Part shown: positions 20,152-33,618 of the stretch, piece by piece
How positions within the stretch are numbered: position 1 is the stretch's first letter
Layout: each line of letters starts with the position of its first letter
Source of the DNA: Bryopsis sp. KO-2023
Lineage: Eukaryota > Chlorophyta > Ulvophyceae > Bryopsidales > Bryopsidaceae
Reading direction: 5' to 3'
DNA: 64,000 nucleotides
Assembly: GCA_030272585.1 (NCBI GenBank)
Contig: BSYQ01000009.1
Span: 1,922,001-1,986,000, forward strand
Notes under the pieces: generated by a model
Told to the model about the DNA's origin: nothing
Database searches by the model: none
What the model saw: the letters and a program-made list of their open reading frames with translations, nothing else
Program-made: the position numbers and the translations under genes

Positions 20152-23100
20152 TCAGCTCACTGTCCTTCCGTATGCAATCCCCGCTAAGTATAAGTTCTTT
20201 TGCCATTTCTCTTTGACATGCACGCTAGGGAAAGAGCTCGTTCGGAGGGTTTCCTGCGTCTCGTCGGCCAGCTGCCTCCGGGGAATGCTCAACACGAAAG
20301 CAGCTTGGTCCACCGTCGCTGCACAGGAGGTGATCCTATAGCCGGCCTCCCATCTGCGATGAATTCCTTCGCTGGGGTACTGGAAATCCAGCTCCACGCA
20401 CTGATCGATGTAGGCTGCACCCCGAGACATCACCACCGCCCACCTTGCGAACGAGGTTGCCATGGAAGTCACGTAGAAACCCTCCTTCCATTTCTTGTTG
20501 ATCCACTTGAAGGGAAACGAATCGCTGACCTGTCGGCACGATAAACAACAGAGCCATATGGTTTGGTTACCCCTCAGTTTTCAAACCAAAAAACCCCCCA
20601 ACCCAACAATTTCCCACCTCAACCCACAACTGTTCACCTTGTACGATTGCTGGCTGTACGAAGTGTTTCTCGACATGACCACCAGGCTTGCTCCACTGGT
20701 GGAACCCGCCATCGAGGTGATGTAGTACCCGTCTTCCCATTTTCCCATGATCCAATCCTTCGGCAAAAAGAGCTGACTCAAGTTGTAGACCTGCACTGTG
20801 AACAGCGTGCCTGCATCCATGATGAGGGCCCAGAGTTCGCTGCAGCAAGCAACGCTGGTAATGAATAAGCCGTCCTGGTTTCCTTTCTCCACGTGTTGGG
20901 GCACCCTCATGTTCGACACATTGTAATGGTACCTGCCGTATGTACATACACACATCCGCATTGGTTCAGGTGCGTGGGGTGGATTGGCCAATAACTCATC
21001 TCTCATTACTCCTCCTTCAAAACGGCGGCTATGGAGTAAGAGGATCCATTCATCCCCTACATACCTTTGTTTCATGGGTCGATGTGCGTTGTACACGGTT
21101 ATCCATTGAGTGGCAGGGAGCCCCAATCGGATTTTCTTCTTCGGAGATTCATCCAGCACGTCTTCGGCTGAATCCCGGGCCCGTTTCTCGCCCACCTTCG
21201 CAGCGCCCTCCATCAGAATCGGCCTGTCGTTGGGCTGCCCACACAATCGCTCGAATAACCTCGCCAACGCATCGTATTTTGGTTCCTCGTCAAAACGTAG
21301 ATTCATGACGGCTTCACTGAACTGAAAGGAGGACAAACATTCGCACATTCGATCAAGCCTTCATTTCAGAGAATATCATGGAAGTTTGACCGGACTCGAT
21401 GCTGTAGGGCTGAACAGCCAAAGCACTCCCGATACTTGATCGCCCAGCAACACTGGACATGCCCCCCCCCAAAAATATAGACACAGAGTTGTATTTGGAG
21501 CGATTATTGATGCTGCTGCTGACCTGTCTGAATGGCCGGGGAGCGAATCGACACAACATTTCAGCTGAAGTTGCCATCTTCTTTTTGCACACCAAGAAGC
21601 CCTTGTTGTCGCCCTGACAGAGAGGTGCACAGAAAACAAATCAGCATGCATCCCGTCAATTCGCTCAACATTCACAATGAATGACAAAGGATGGGTGGAA
21701 GAGATTTCCCCACACAAAAACCAAAAAACCTCCCAGTGCCTTAATAACCACTAAAAAAAAACCCACATTACGCACAAAGCCTCCACTTGTCGAATGCCCG
21801 ATTCTGCAAAATGGCAATGTACAGCTGGATTTCTGCAAGTGGGCCTACCTGATATCCTTGCCAGGGCAACCTCCCCTTCAAAAGAAACAACAGCGTGTAT
21901 GCCAGCGATTCCAAATCATCTCTTCGACTGGCGGTCCTGCCAAGATGCGCGTGGACGCTCGCGTATCGCACCGTCCCTCGAAACACATCAGGCCTCTGGT
22001 CGTATTCCACGTGGCTCCGCATACCCCCTCTCCATTTCGTTGCTGTCATGAGTGAGAAAACAGAAAAGCGTGATTCCGAGGATTGATAATGGTATTTTTT
22101 TTCTGGGGGAGGTTTGGCTTTTTCATTGAGCACTCATGATGGCCAACAATAATGAAGTAGTCTGTTCTAGGGGGGGTTCCTCAACAAAAACTTTGCTGCA
22201 TGGTTTGTTTTTCTGTGAAGGGAGGCCGATTTCCACACCAACTCACTGGGTCGGAACGCCACTTACCAAGTCCAAGATCCACTAGGTACAGTTTCTTCGC
22301 TTTTGGGGTGTTTGGGGGCCCCAACAGGAAATTCTCCGGCTTCACATCACCATGGACGTAGCTGCAAGTTCCCAACAGGCACAAATACATTTCAGCATAT
22401 AACCCAGGAAAGTTGCTCGTCCCTGACACCTACTCCCATTCGCTAGTCAGTCTGGACCATGCCCCACACAAAAAGCGACACCGACCTGCTTATGACCAAT
22501 CCTGCATGATTCCTGAATAGGCATTCATGAAGGAGCACAACACAGGCCAGGCCTCACCCTTTTTTGTGAAGCTCTTTTAGGATTGACAAAGCTTCCACAG
22601 CGATACATGCCACCATTTCTCGAGACATCATTTGCCCTTGTGAGTTCCAGACATCCCACAAACTTGGTCCAAGCACATCCAGAACCTGGGCAACCACAGC
22701 GCAAAGGAAATAAACTTCCCCCCCAAATCGAATTGGAATCCTCAACAGCACTGATGGATTGATGGATACTGTTTTCCATAAAAAGTCAAACGAGGTTCTC
22801 ATGCTGCTGTCCTAACAAACCGCCCATTATAAATGTGAAAATTCTGGGATGGGGGCAAAAAAACATCCAGCGTCCAGCAGCATCGACGTCAGTTCCCACA
22901 CTCAAGGTTTAGTAATATAATGTACAGAAGGCTGAATCCTAAAACCTTACCATGACATAATAACCCCCTTGCCTTCCCCTGAAATGCACCCGTGGAATGC
23001 CATGACATCCACCAAGACTCCTGCACAGCAGAGCACCACAATGTTTTTTTTCTTACTTCTGGATTGAACAGTGGTGCAAACCCCTCCCTCCTCCCTCAAA

Positions 23101-24380
23101 AAAAAACTGGGAACATCTTTCTCAGAACAGTTGTAACAGTGGGATGCCACAGGTTGGTGAAGCTCTTCCTTACCCGTACACAGACCACTCCCATGGCGGT
23201 CCACAAAGACAACCCTTGCTACTCCTGTGTTCGAATTTCAAAGCCACCTTCAAACACACACACCCTGTTACTCAGAACGTGGTTAGAGTCACACCTCTGC
23301 ACTGAATTACCCCTCCACCCCAAAAAATAGAAATAACAAAAAATAGTAGCATCTTTCCCAGAAACACAGCTGGATGCCATACGTGTGACAGTGAATTCCT
23401 CGACACGGAGTGTTCAGGAACTCACCTCGTTTGCGTCTGGGCCCTCCTTCTTCGCACTGGGCTTAATTTGTTTTCCAACGTACACCTGCCCGAACCCGCC
23501 CTTTCCCAATCGTTTCTCCACTGTGTATTCGGGTGAACCGCCCACTTGAACCTGCCAACGAAACCCAATAGAGAAATCGACTCAGACCTCAGCACACCGA
23601 CCATCATCGTCTCAGCTTGCCCCAACCAAGCACAGCCCGTTGGTTTATCGAGGGGTTCGCGCAAGCAATTTCGACCAAACTTTTCATATTTTTTGCATAT
23701 TTCCCCTGGGCCAGAAACTCTGCAGGGATTTCGAACAGCGGGATCGCGTCGTCCAGGGCCTCGCATCGAACGAAGCCCGAACCCCCGACCCCGTGGCCAT
23801 TCACCAAAGCAGAAACATGCTGTTCGATTTTCCGAATCTGGCCAATTTTTCAAAACCTCGTCAGTGGATAGATAAGTTGCACGCACAATCGCCCCGACCC
23901 CCCCTCCGCAACACAAGCAAACCCTCCCGCCTTCGACCCGTGCACCGTTCGGCCAGCGCATACCTTACTGGGCACAGGCGTCGACCCGAAATCATCGTCC
24001 CTGCCCCTCTCTTCCTCCTCCCTGTTATCCTCATTTCTGTCCTCTGGTCTCGCCATCTCGTCTGCCTCTGCTCTCGGATTGTTCTCGCGTTTCTCCTCGT
24101 CGCAGCCTGCGTCGGCACCAGCGTTGCCAGGCTTTTTTCCCCCGACTTTCTGGCCTCGTTGCTGACCCGTGTTTTGGTTCACGCGTTCAATATTCGCACG
24201 ACCCTTCTGGTTATCGTTGTTACACGCCCGTGTCGCGTTATTAGCGTTCGGGGGGGGTTCCACGCCCCTGTTTCCGGCTTCGCCGGTCCTTCGACGCCTG
24301 TTTCTCGCCTGTTCTTGCAGACGCGTGTTTGCTTCGATTGCTGCCTGTCTACGTGGCCGCGTAGGCTTCTCTTCTGGCAT
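20152..24380 (-). CDS. MUT9-like / AEL casein kinase 1-family protein kinase, 11 exons
   Basis: Nuclear CK1-like Ser/Thr kinase of the green lineage (Arabidopsis AEL/MLK, Chlamydomonas MUT9), which in known members phosphorylates histone H3 and H2A. Exons: 24380-23964, 23551-23426, 23247-23174, 23020-22951, 22685-22558, 22361-22267, 22042-21849, 21613-21524, 21321-21065, 20932-20638, 20529-20152. Phases close to 707 residues, typical of the family. Exon 1 is a charged, disordered N-terminus starting [12 protein letters not shown]. The kinase has the Gly loop [21 protein letters not shown], the catalytic loop [19 protein letters not shown] in place of DFG, and [15 protein letters not shown]. 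The C-terminal half holds the repeated WI..W..G...TSM..., VVMSR and [14 protein letters not shown]...GYRIT blocks specific to this family. The HGD and DLG variants are family-typical. Confidence 0.96.
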
Positions 24381-26571
24381 CGACTCAAAGCATGCACCGG
24401 CCCGCACGCGCGAACAGATTTCGTGCGCAGTGGAAAACAAACACCTCAACGGGGTGGGGTGCTCTCTTCCCGCGGAGCCCGCTCCTTTGGACAAGCGCTG
24501 CTAATGGAGCCTCGGATGAGTATATGACGGTGTGCGAACCGCGAACAAGTGGGGACAGAATGAAACGAGGAGCCCACCAAAGCGACTGCAATATTCTAGG
24601 AGTCAGGAGCCAAGAGTCGATCCGCAGCTATTTTGTACAGATTTCGTTGTTCTGAAATCTAATTCCTTCCATTGTACTGACCAACGGGGGCCAAAAAGAG
24701 TTGTTTCTCAGAGCGTTGCGCGCGCAGCGAGTGAAGTGATTGTGACCATTCGACAGGGGGTTAGTTAATCGTTGGCTGACTTCCGAGGAGAGGGCACCAC
24801 GAGGCCCTTTCCAGAATTCTCGTGAGGTGCCAACACCCCCTCAACCGAGCTGTGAGAAAACCACCTCTTCAGATTTTAGGGCGGGGGGGAATGAGTTTTG
24901 TTTTTTTTCAAGCGTAGTGCCAACGTGGGTACATATCTGAAGTTGAGATTCTCAACCCCTCCGGAAGCACAAATTTTTTTGGCGAAGTTTGGTTGCAACT
25001 CAGAATATTTCCACAACGAGCAACAGCATAATGAAACACCACAGATGCAAACAAGACACATTACACAATGTCCCCCCAGCCCCTCATATAAAACCCTATT
25101 TCTCATCCCTTGAATTAGTCAGCCATCCATCCCCCCTTTCCCCCCAACAATAAATCCTCTCAAAAGACTCTTCCAACATACCACCCATTTGACCAACCTT
25201 ACACAACTTCTCATCTCATCTTCTCCTTTTTCATTTCGTATTTTTTCTTTCTTTTTTTCCTTCTTTTTTTCTGGCCAGCAAAAGAGAAGCACACTTGACT
25301 ATCGTACGGAATGTACATGACTACTCAACTGCGTCTGAACCCTTGGGAGAAAAAAACGACACTCTCCGGGAAAACTATCAGCATCAAAGAATGCAAAAAT
25401 CAAACCCCATCATACATTATGGCCAGCTCAACGATTCAACAAAAAAAAAGAGAAACTAAACCAAACTCCACCACCTCCCCGAAGAAAAATGGGAAAACCC
25501 CAAACCAAAAAAAGGAAGAAAAACATGAACACGTTTCTGCTTTTGTAACCCCCCCCCCCCTCTCCCACCCCCCTTAAAAAAAAAGCACCACTGCCAAAAA
25601 AAACCCAAAACGAAACGCAGGGCTCTGGACACGCAAGAATATAAATAAAAATCATCAGAGCAGGATGCATGCCACAACCAGCATCAAAAATCATGAGCTA
25701 TCTTCCTTTTTTTCTTTTTTTCTTTCTTTCTATCTCTCTCTTCTTCTTTTCCAGTTGCAACCCGAAACTCAAAATTTGAGAACAACAACCTCCCCATTCC
25801 CAAACACACTGTAAATCGGCCAAAACAAAAACGTAGGGGACACTGTTGCAACAAGATCTTCTCAATAATCTCATACGTAATATCGGAGCGAACAGGCAAG
25901 ATAAGGCACATGCATTGCTGCGTACAAGACGGTATCTACGTGAATGAACGCGCACACAAAATCCAACCATCCCTACTCAAACGCCCCTTTCCCCCCTCCC
26001 TCAAAAAAACCACCCATCTGAATCAAGAAAGAGGTTTCCAAGTCGTGGAGGGTGGGGTTACGAGTTGAGGCTGGGCAACGCGCTCTCTTCGATCGCATCG
26101 GCCATCTGTGGCTGCTGGCTCTCGCTCTGCCCGATGTAAGAGCTGAAGAGATACAGCCCCGAATCATCTACACAAAACAACACCAACGAACGGAAACCCA
26201 CCATCACCACCACGAAACGAGATCTTCAACTCACAACGGCATAAAACAAAGCATTGGAACATATAAAAGAACCAGCCCAACAAGGGTAGAGAAAACCAAA
26301 GAAAATGTGAAGGGGTGCATGATATGAATGGGATGAGATCGATTTTGGAAGCAAAAAGTGTAAGCCTGGGAATCCACCCACAGGAACCAGGCACTTGAGA
26401 ATCAGATGGATCCCTGCTACACATTTTTCACCTGCCTACGAATCAGTGTTGCTAATTTACAGGGCAATACCCTCCCTACCAAATGTACATACACAGTTGT
26501 TGCTCATTCTCGAAAAACAAAAGCAAACAAAAAAACCTCCCCATTCAAGGAACCTCGATCAGTTTCTATCT
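24381..26571. other. Intergenic between MLK and lycopene cyclase genes
   Basis: 24381-24850 should hold the MLK promoter. The rest is homopolymer-rich. One small minus-strand exon-like piece ends at a stop near 26065 (open from an acceptor-like AG near 26145; product ends ...ESALPSLNS), downstream of the cyclase stop. It is unsupported by any neighbour and could be chance or a 3' exon of an alternative transcript. No other coding signal is seen. Confidence 0.5.
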
Positions 26572-29500
26572 CTAATCCTTGATTTTCTGTTTCACTCCAC
26601 GCATGTCATCGAGGAGCCTCTGGACGAGCTCCCGGTCACGTTGCTTACCCATGAAGATGTGCCCGATGAGTCGAGCCTTGATGTAGGGCGGTGCCAGGAT
26701 GAACGTCAGACTGGCAAACCCCAACAGCTCCACGGACGTCAAGGTGGAAGCCATGAACCCGTGCCATGCCTTATTTGGTAACTTGAAGAATGTCAGGAAG
26801 AACATGCACAGCCCATCCAGGTTCAACTGGGCCAAGAGCTCCATCCCGAAAATGTGGAATGCCGCCTGTCGACAAGGATACGACTCAATAGGAGAATTGT
26901 CTCAACAACAAGCATGATGTCTTTTCGATGCGAGGCTGAACATGAGTCACAAATAAAGATAAGAAAATATATATACATTTCATTCTGTGAATATAAAATG
27001 AGCTCACTCTTCTTCGCATTTCAGCTGGCCAGAGAGCCTCCCACACATCCCTCGACGCTCCCAAAACAGTGTTGTGATTTTGAAGTGACAGCGCAATCGA
27101 ATCAGCCAGCCCAGGCGCAGCTCGTAATGACCTCGCAATCGAGTAGCCTAAGAACACAGACCCCTCCGACTCAAAACCACCCATTCTCCATCATGCAATG
27201 CACCGAGCTGAACAGAACCAAAAATGGAAAAAACGAAAATGAAAAAAACGAAATGGGAAGTCCGTACCAGTAGCAGGGTGGATAAGATTCGCAGCAGCTC
27301 CAAAAGCTGTAATGGGCTGAGTTCCCAAGGGCAATGGGCCGCCGACCGGGATGTAGGACCACTCTTCCTCTATTACCTTGTTAACCTTGATTCCTAGGGC
27401 TCGTAGTCTCCTTTCCAATCGTCGTTTCAACACTGCAAACGGCAAGGCAGGTTTGGCCACCAGGCAAGTCTCTTCCAAAAACACCCTACCATTTTCCAGC
27501 GGCATAGTGTACAGGAACGAGGGGACCTCATCCTTGGCACCCCACAAATGGTCATCTGCATTTGGATGCGCGCCAGTCTTGAACACCACCAAAACAGCAG
27601 CACACAGTCAGTCAACATCCAATGCATTTGTGCCAGGGATGCATTTTTTCGACTGTGGACCTCCACGGTTGATACAGTCTTTCCAAAAAATGTGCCAGGG
27701 CTGCATTTTTGATTGTGAGGCTCCTCCGCTGACATATTACTTTGCGAGAAAGGCTAGGAAAATCCTATCAAATCGCTGTGGAACATGTAGGCCAATCCAA
27801 GCAAGTTTGGGATTGTCAGACTGGGCCCACCTCCAATTTTCTGGCTGTGGAATCCCACAGCCCAGTGTGGTGCCGGCGGTAATCCATGAAGACCATGAGG
27901 TCCTTCGGGAATTGCTTCTCGTAGCCCTCGACTTCGGCCTCGATTCCATAAGCGGTTTGAGAACCGACGGCCGGAGCATCGCCCTCAAACTTGAGAAATT
28001 TTCCAGATGCTGCTCCTGATGCCAAAGTGACCAACCTGAGCAAGATCCCTTGTTACTCCCACAACATATCTAAAACAATTCATCGAATCCATGCTGGACC
28101 ACTTCCCATTGAAGCCCCGATAGAAGCTTCCTAATCAATACAATCAGCTTTGCGAGAAAAATTACGATGTGGATGTTGAGGGGGAGGGGGGGAGGGGGGG
28201 AGTGAAGCCGCTAAAAGCCATCAGGGACGGTTCCTATGTTCGACATGGAAGGGAGGGTTCCTATGTTTGACATGGAAGGGAGGCCACGTTGGGGGGGAGG
28301 GGACTTCTAAAGCGATGGGGGGGGGGGGAGGATGGTTGCTGACCTGGCGGTGACCTCGTCACCTCCTCGACACCGAAGGGTGGAGGTCGTTTTGCAAGGG
28401 GAAACGTCGATATCCTGTACGAATCCCTTTTGGAAAGACACTCCAGCCTCCCGGCAAGCATCCAACAAGCATGCTCTCAAGAGTCGCCGAGACACACGGC
28501 CATATTTTCTATCAACCTCGACCTGAAAGAAAAACAGACCGTGCTTCTGTCATGCTTCTCACAAATGCCGTTTCCCTCAGTGCAATATCATCAGCCCCAT
28601 GTGTTGTGGATTTTCTGATCTCTTTCCGCTGTTAAATTGACCTGGACACACGTATCAATTTTTTTTGTTAATATGGTGTATCATATACCTTTCCATCTTC
28701 TCCAAAATAGGAAACCGCGCCATCCCACACTTTGTCGATCGTGTGTGCCAGACCGAGCTCTTCGAATTCATCGTACCACACCCCGTAATTGTTCACGAAA
28801 TGGCTGTCGGCACCTAGCAAATTCAAAAAACAATAGATAACATCGTCCATTAAAAAAAAAAGCAAGCATCGTGACTTACAAAATTTTATTGATGGCACTG
28901 GGGAGCACACCCACAAACCCTCTTTGATTGTAGCAAACCTGATGGATTTGGCCTCGAAGAAAAAGTGTTGCACATTTTTTCGGGGTTGTTTTCGTTGTTT
29001 TCTTTTTTTTTTGGGGGGGGGGGGATGGGGGGGTGGGAAAGCATTCATCTGATCACAAAGTTGTGGAAGTTGCATAGCAAACACCTACCCACCAGCGCCA
29101 CATTCAAGCCTTTCTTTCCGAGATGGGCAGCCAAAGAAAGCCCCGCCGGTCCACAACCCACAACAGCAACGTCCGCTCTCTGGGTGGAATCCCACGAAGG
29201 CAGCACCGAGGATATGCTGGGTTGCTCATTGTCCGTTTTGTTGGCCTGCACCACCACATGCACTTTTCCTTCAATTGCATGTGGTTTTTCCTTTCTTTCT
29301 TTCTTTCTTTCAGAGTCACTCGTGACGGTCGTGTTTTTCAGCAAAACGCATGGTAATTTCTGGGTGCGGGTGTGTGTGGACGCGCGTGTGTGTAAAATGA
29401 CGATCATCCAAGGATTGTCTTTAAATTGCATCAATCTTTGGACTTCTGCGACACCCAGATCAGAACGCAATCGTAATCTACGCCGAGCTCCGTCTGCGCC

Positions 29501-29906
29501 TTTCTGTGCCTACTACAAACGACGGTCAACTTCCGCTCGGTCCCTAACCACACGCACAAGCCTCCACCGAGACCTCCCATAGGAAACCGCCGTGAAAGGG
29601 AAAACCCACGAGTGTTAGGTTTCTTTCTCGCGCCCCAGCGACACCCGCTGGTGATCTCGCGCCCACCTGTCGGTCGACGAGGTTGTTTTCGTAGTGACCC
29701 TCGCGTATGAACTGATTAAGCTCGGTTTCGGTCATCGTCGCCTCGTCCACTGCGGTTCTCGACGCCGACGCAGTGGGGAACGATCGGCTCCCCAACCTCG
29801 TCAATAGATCCCGACATCCAAGATAACAGCCACGGGCTGGCGGTGCTCCGACCGACGGATTGAGGCGTTGGGAGGCGAGGTTCGGCAAGACGGGTGCTGC
29901 GGGCAT
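26572..29906 (-). CDS. Lycopene epsilon-cyclase-like carotenoid cyclase, 8 exons
   Basis: Plastid FAD/NAD(P)-dependent cyclase that closes an epsilon ring on lycopene toward alpha-carotene and lutein. Exons: 29906-29667, 29245-29089, 28813-28689, 28522-28344, 28035-27831, 27577-27268, 27147-27008, 26865-26572. Phases close to 549 residues. Residues 1-80 look like a transit peptide (Ala/Pro/Ser/Arg-rich, few acidic residues at first). The dinucleotide-binding motif VVGCGPAGLSLAAHLG begins near 108. Next come NNYGVWYDEFEELGL, YGRVSRRLL, SGAASGK, TAYGIEAEVE, VFMDYR, FLEETCLVAK, EEEWSYIPVGGPLP and GAAANLIHPATGYS. SGAASGK, EEEWSYIPVGG and HPATGYS favour the epsilon over the beta type. The C-terminus has the family's hydrophobic helices (FFLTFFKLP, SVELLGFASLTFILAPP). 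Assignment to epsilon rather than beta is by motif recall. Confidence 0.93.
28178..28203 (+). repeat. G-tract (possible quadruplex) in cyclase intron
   Basis: G5-A-G7-A-G7-like run on the plus strand, inside intron 4 of the minus-strand cyclase gene. A second long G-run lies at about 28316-28330. Runs separated by single A residues fit a G-quadruplex on the non-transcribed side, or simply a homopolymer tract. Confidence 0.6.
28229..28282 (+). repeat. 27-bp tandem duplication in cyclase intron
   Basis: Units 28229-28255 and 28256-28282 each begin GGTTCCTATGTT and end GACATGGAAGGGAG, differing at a single base (C/T at unit position 13). A recent two-copy duplication in intron 4. Confidence 0.9.
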
Positions 29907-30825
29907 AGTGACGGATAGGCGTGCGAATAGAAGTTCGACAATCTCGCGTGCGAGGAGCGAGATCGATTAGGGGGGTGGTGGAGGTGCAAAGAAAGGCAAA
30001 AGGTGGAACGTATCTTGCCCATCTTCCCCAGAGTCTGACTAGGGAACTGACGATCTGCTAAAAACGTTGTTTGGGTCGATCCGATTCGATGCACAGCGAA
30101 GGATTTGGGAAACCTCGCCGTACGACACGTTCCACCCCTTGCCAGGATTTTCCGCTTTCCAGAAAAAGGAATGCGCGACGACTCAAGCTGGCCGGGGCGT
30201 CATGATGTTCCATTGACGCTTTCCCGTTGGGTCGATTCAACCTGGCGGCGATGAATCGTCCCAACGACAGACGTCCGCGCACCTCCCCCACTAGTATAAT
30301 ATCCACGACTGTACTGAACGGTGGGGCTGAACTCCGCTCCTTCCTCCCGTCAGTGGGTTGTTGAGGAACGCCTAGAAAAGACGGCGGATAACGATCAAAT
30401 CAAGGCAAAAACGCTCTTCCCTTTTTGGGATTTGCCAAAAATAGGCGGTGCATCCTATCCTTGGGATTCTTTGGTGATTTTTCTGAGCTTATTTACCTCC
30501 GCCGCCCTGGTGCGACGGGCAGGCCGTGACTCGCAACGTTCAATTTGGGATTGCCAAAAACACACTCTCGTTTTCGTTGCCTTCGAGTATCGTAGAGCCT
30601 TGAAACGTGGGTCGTGGGGTATGCGCCGAGCGTGGGAGCATCTCCTCCGCGCCTGCTATCGCAGTGTTCAAGATTCGCTTTCAGGACCTCCCTCCACAAG
30701 GTTTTTTCCTCTCCAAATCCTGCTGCTTTCCAAAACCTGCCCCCTGAAACACACAAATAGGTCGCAAAGCCCTTGCTGGTCGTAGCTGCGCCCGATTTTC
30801 TTCGAGCAGAGTCGGATTCAGGAAG
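29907..30825. other. Divergent intergenic region, cyclase and ABC1K
   Basis: Between the cyclase ATG (minus) and the likely start of the ABC1K gene (plus). It should carry both promoters. A 154-codon plus frame (30321-30785) matches no family; part of it could belong to the 5' end of the ABC1K transcript. Nothing else is supported. Confidence 0.4.
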
Positions 30826-33618
30826 ATGTCCCGGTGTCTGCTTCCTTCCTTGGGTGTCGTACTGTCCGAGCTGTTTTCTGCTGCGTTTTGGACTAGAGCC
30901 CATTTGTTTTCGCTGGTAGGGTTCACACCGTCCAACGCTCCCTCCTCGACTTGGCGAGCCCTCAAACTAGAGCTGGAATACCGCTCGTTTGGCAGGGCTC
31001 CGTGTTCCGAAGCGGATTGAACTCTGGAGCGTTGCATCGGCTGGGGGGATTCAGTTGGAGACATTCGCGTTTGAGGAGAGAACTCGACGATGCCGTGGAG
31101 TGCGTGCGCAGGGCTCAATTCGACACGCTCAAGGAATTGGCTCGGGCGCGTTCACGATGGGAGGCACGAACGGTCGCGCTGCTGAATTCGTTGACGCTTA
31201 GCAGCTCAGGGCAGGTGGGAAAAAACTGCGCGCGTCAAACGCCAGAATCTCCAGAAACAGCCCAATTAGTTGCTTGAGCACTCAGAAGAGAATCGTCTCG
31301 TTGTTGCAGTATATTCTGGGCGTAGGCGTTCCTTGCATGGCGACGTCTTTGTTTGCACCACCATGGGCGTCGTGTTATTCTGTGGTCCCCCGCCCCCTCC
31401 CTGCTCCGAAACCGGCCGCATCCACGAGGCTGGGTCGCGCTCTCAGCGCGGTAGCGATGGAGCTGGGGTTATGGTTTCGAGCGCTGTATCTTTGGATGGT
31501 ATTCACCCCCGTGTTGGCAACGGCCCCGTTCTGTCTGCTCTCTGGGGTCGGTCGGGGGTGGTGGATGGACTTGGTGCGGTGGACTCTGGAGAGATCCGGC
31601 CCGGCATTCATAAAGTGGGGTCAATGGGGTGCCACCCGTCCAGATTTATTCCCCCCTGACCTGTGCAGGTGAGATAGGGTTCTCCAAATTTATGTTTTCA
31701 TATTCTTTTTCCTTTTCCACATAGATTCATCCATGCCAGTTGACCTGGAATTGAGGAATTGCTCCACACACACACTGGGGTTTGATAAATTGTAAGGAGA
31801 GGGTGGGAAATGCGGCGATGCTGGCTTTGTTGGGTTGGGTTGTGTTGGAATGTCCCGGAATTGAAGACCTATGTGTTTTTAGTTTTGGATTTTGGAAAAT
31901 TGAAAATTAAAACACATACTCACCTCTGCGTCTTTTCACAAATGTTTTTTTACTTTGCTGGGCACAGATCTCTGGAGCGGTTGCACCACCAAGCCCCCAC
32001 ACATGATTTCAGTCGATCAAAGGAGGAAGTTGAGAAAGTGTTTGGGATGCCTTTGGAAGAGATGTTCTGTGAATTTGATGCAAAGCCACTCGCATCAGGA
32101 AGCATCGCTCAGATTCACCGGGCAAGGTGGGGCCTTTTTGCTTGCTTTCTTTTGTTCTCCCTGTTTGAAAATCCCTTGCTTTACACTAGTCAACGTCAGT
32201 GTGACACTGCCAACTGTTTTTTCTTGGAACAGGCTGAGCCCTTCTGCTACCTTACATTCGGGGCATATTGCTGGGACGGAGGTGGCAGTGAAAGTCAGAC
32301 ATCCAGGCGTCAGCTCCATCATGCACAAAGACTTTGCATTGATGATCAGAATGTGCCGTTTGGCAAGCTGCATTCCGGTGCTTTCAGAATTACGGCTGGA
32401 AGAAAGCATACGGCAGTTCGGAGGCCCCATGCACGAGCAGCTGGACCTGACTTGCGAAGCCAAAAATTTGGAAAGGTTCATCAGGAATTTCAAGTGGTGG
32501 AGCTCCGTGAGTTTTCCGAAACCTGTGCTGCCGTTTGTGAAGCCGTCGGTGTTGGTGGAGACCTTCGAGGAGGGTGATTCTATTTCGGGCTATGTCAGAT
32601 GTCCGGATGGGGAAGATAGTGTGCGTATTTCACAAATTGGACTCGACATGTACATCAAGGTAAAGAAAAAGGGGGGGGGGGGGGAGATGGGTTTTCAAAT
32701 TGCTGTTAAGGGGTATGTTCCAGCGAAATGACCAGTGTATGTTGATCAACAGATGCTCGTGTCAGACAATTTTCTCCATGCGGATTTGCATCCTGGGAAT
32801 ATTCTGGTGAGGCCACCGCCCAAGCCTGAGAAATCGTGGGCAACCCGATTCTGTGCAGCGTTCAATATCAAACCCAGGCCGAAGCTGGTGCTGTTGGATG
32901 CTGGGATGGTGAATGAGTTGACCCCTCAGGATCAGACCAAAGTCGTGGGTTTCTTGAGGGCCCTCACGAAAAGGGATGGAGCGGAGTTGGCGCACAACAT
33001 CCTGAGTCTGTCCGAGCAGCCATTGTGTCCGGTATGATTGACAATAAATCAGAAAAGTATTACCATTTCAAAAGGCAGTCTGACAGAAACTTCCTTTCCT
33101 ACCGTGCGATTGATTCAAACCGTCGTGTTTTTTTTTTTTTTAGATCAAATCCGGTTCTCAAACCTTTAAATTGGCATCGTTGCGACACACGTCTTTCTCG
33201 ACCGATCATTTCAAAAGTCATATCCGTTTGTTATACCAAATGAGATGCATTTCGACCTCCCTTATATTTTGACACCCTTTCATTTCTCCTCATCATTCGA
33301 TCGTCACAGAACCCAGCAGCATTCGTCGAAGACATGAAAGTGCTGTTCGATGGGTTGGACATCGAGACGATCCGGAAATACTCGGCCGATGTGATTCAAG
33401 ACATGCTGGAGCAAGTTCGGGTTCACCGAGTCAATCTCAAGGGCTCTGTCAGCACACTGGTGGCCACTACACTAGTGCTGGAAGGCTGGTCGACGAAACT
33501 CAACCCTGACATTTCGATTATCGATCAGCTGGGTGAAGCTTTGCCTGGGGGCTCCGACGATAGGATGGTCACCACCCTGGACAAAATCGTTGCAATGGGG
33601 TCGGTTGCTGAGCTGTGA
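30826..33618 (+). CDS. ABC1/ADCK/UbiB-family atypical kinase
   Basis: Organellar atypical protein kinase-like ATPase (ABC1K), linked in known members to quinone metabolism. Secure exons: 31310-31668, 31968-32126, 32233-32659, 32753-33031, 33310-33618 (GT-AG, phases agree, 510 codons plus stop). KxGQ motif: FIKWGQWGATRPDLFP. Ala-rich loop: PLASGSIAQIHRAR. Lysine: VAVKV. ExD region: LTCEAKNLERF. Catalytic loop: FLHADLHPGNILV. The metal-binding DFG equivalent is LLDAGMV. A membrane-like stretch precedes KxGQ (FRALYLWMVFTPVLATAPFCLLSG). The 5' end is unsettled: an ATG at 30826 opens a plausible targeting segment, and an upstream exon ending at the donor after ...LTLSSSGQ (about 31213) fits phase 0 into 31310, but the link between them is not resolved. 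Confidence 0.9.

Noticed and set aside
23604-23807. Extra MLK exon in intron 1
   Set aside because: Open but not similar to the family; direct splicing 23964 to 23551 joins the conserved ...STPVPSK and VQVGGSP blocks in phase.
30493-31118. Minus-strand coding frames opposite the ABC1K 5' end
   Set aside because: No family match or splice context; the plus strand has the recognisable gene.
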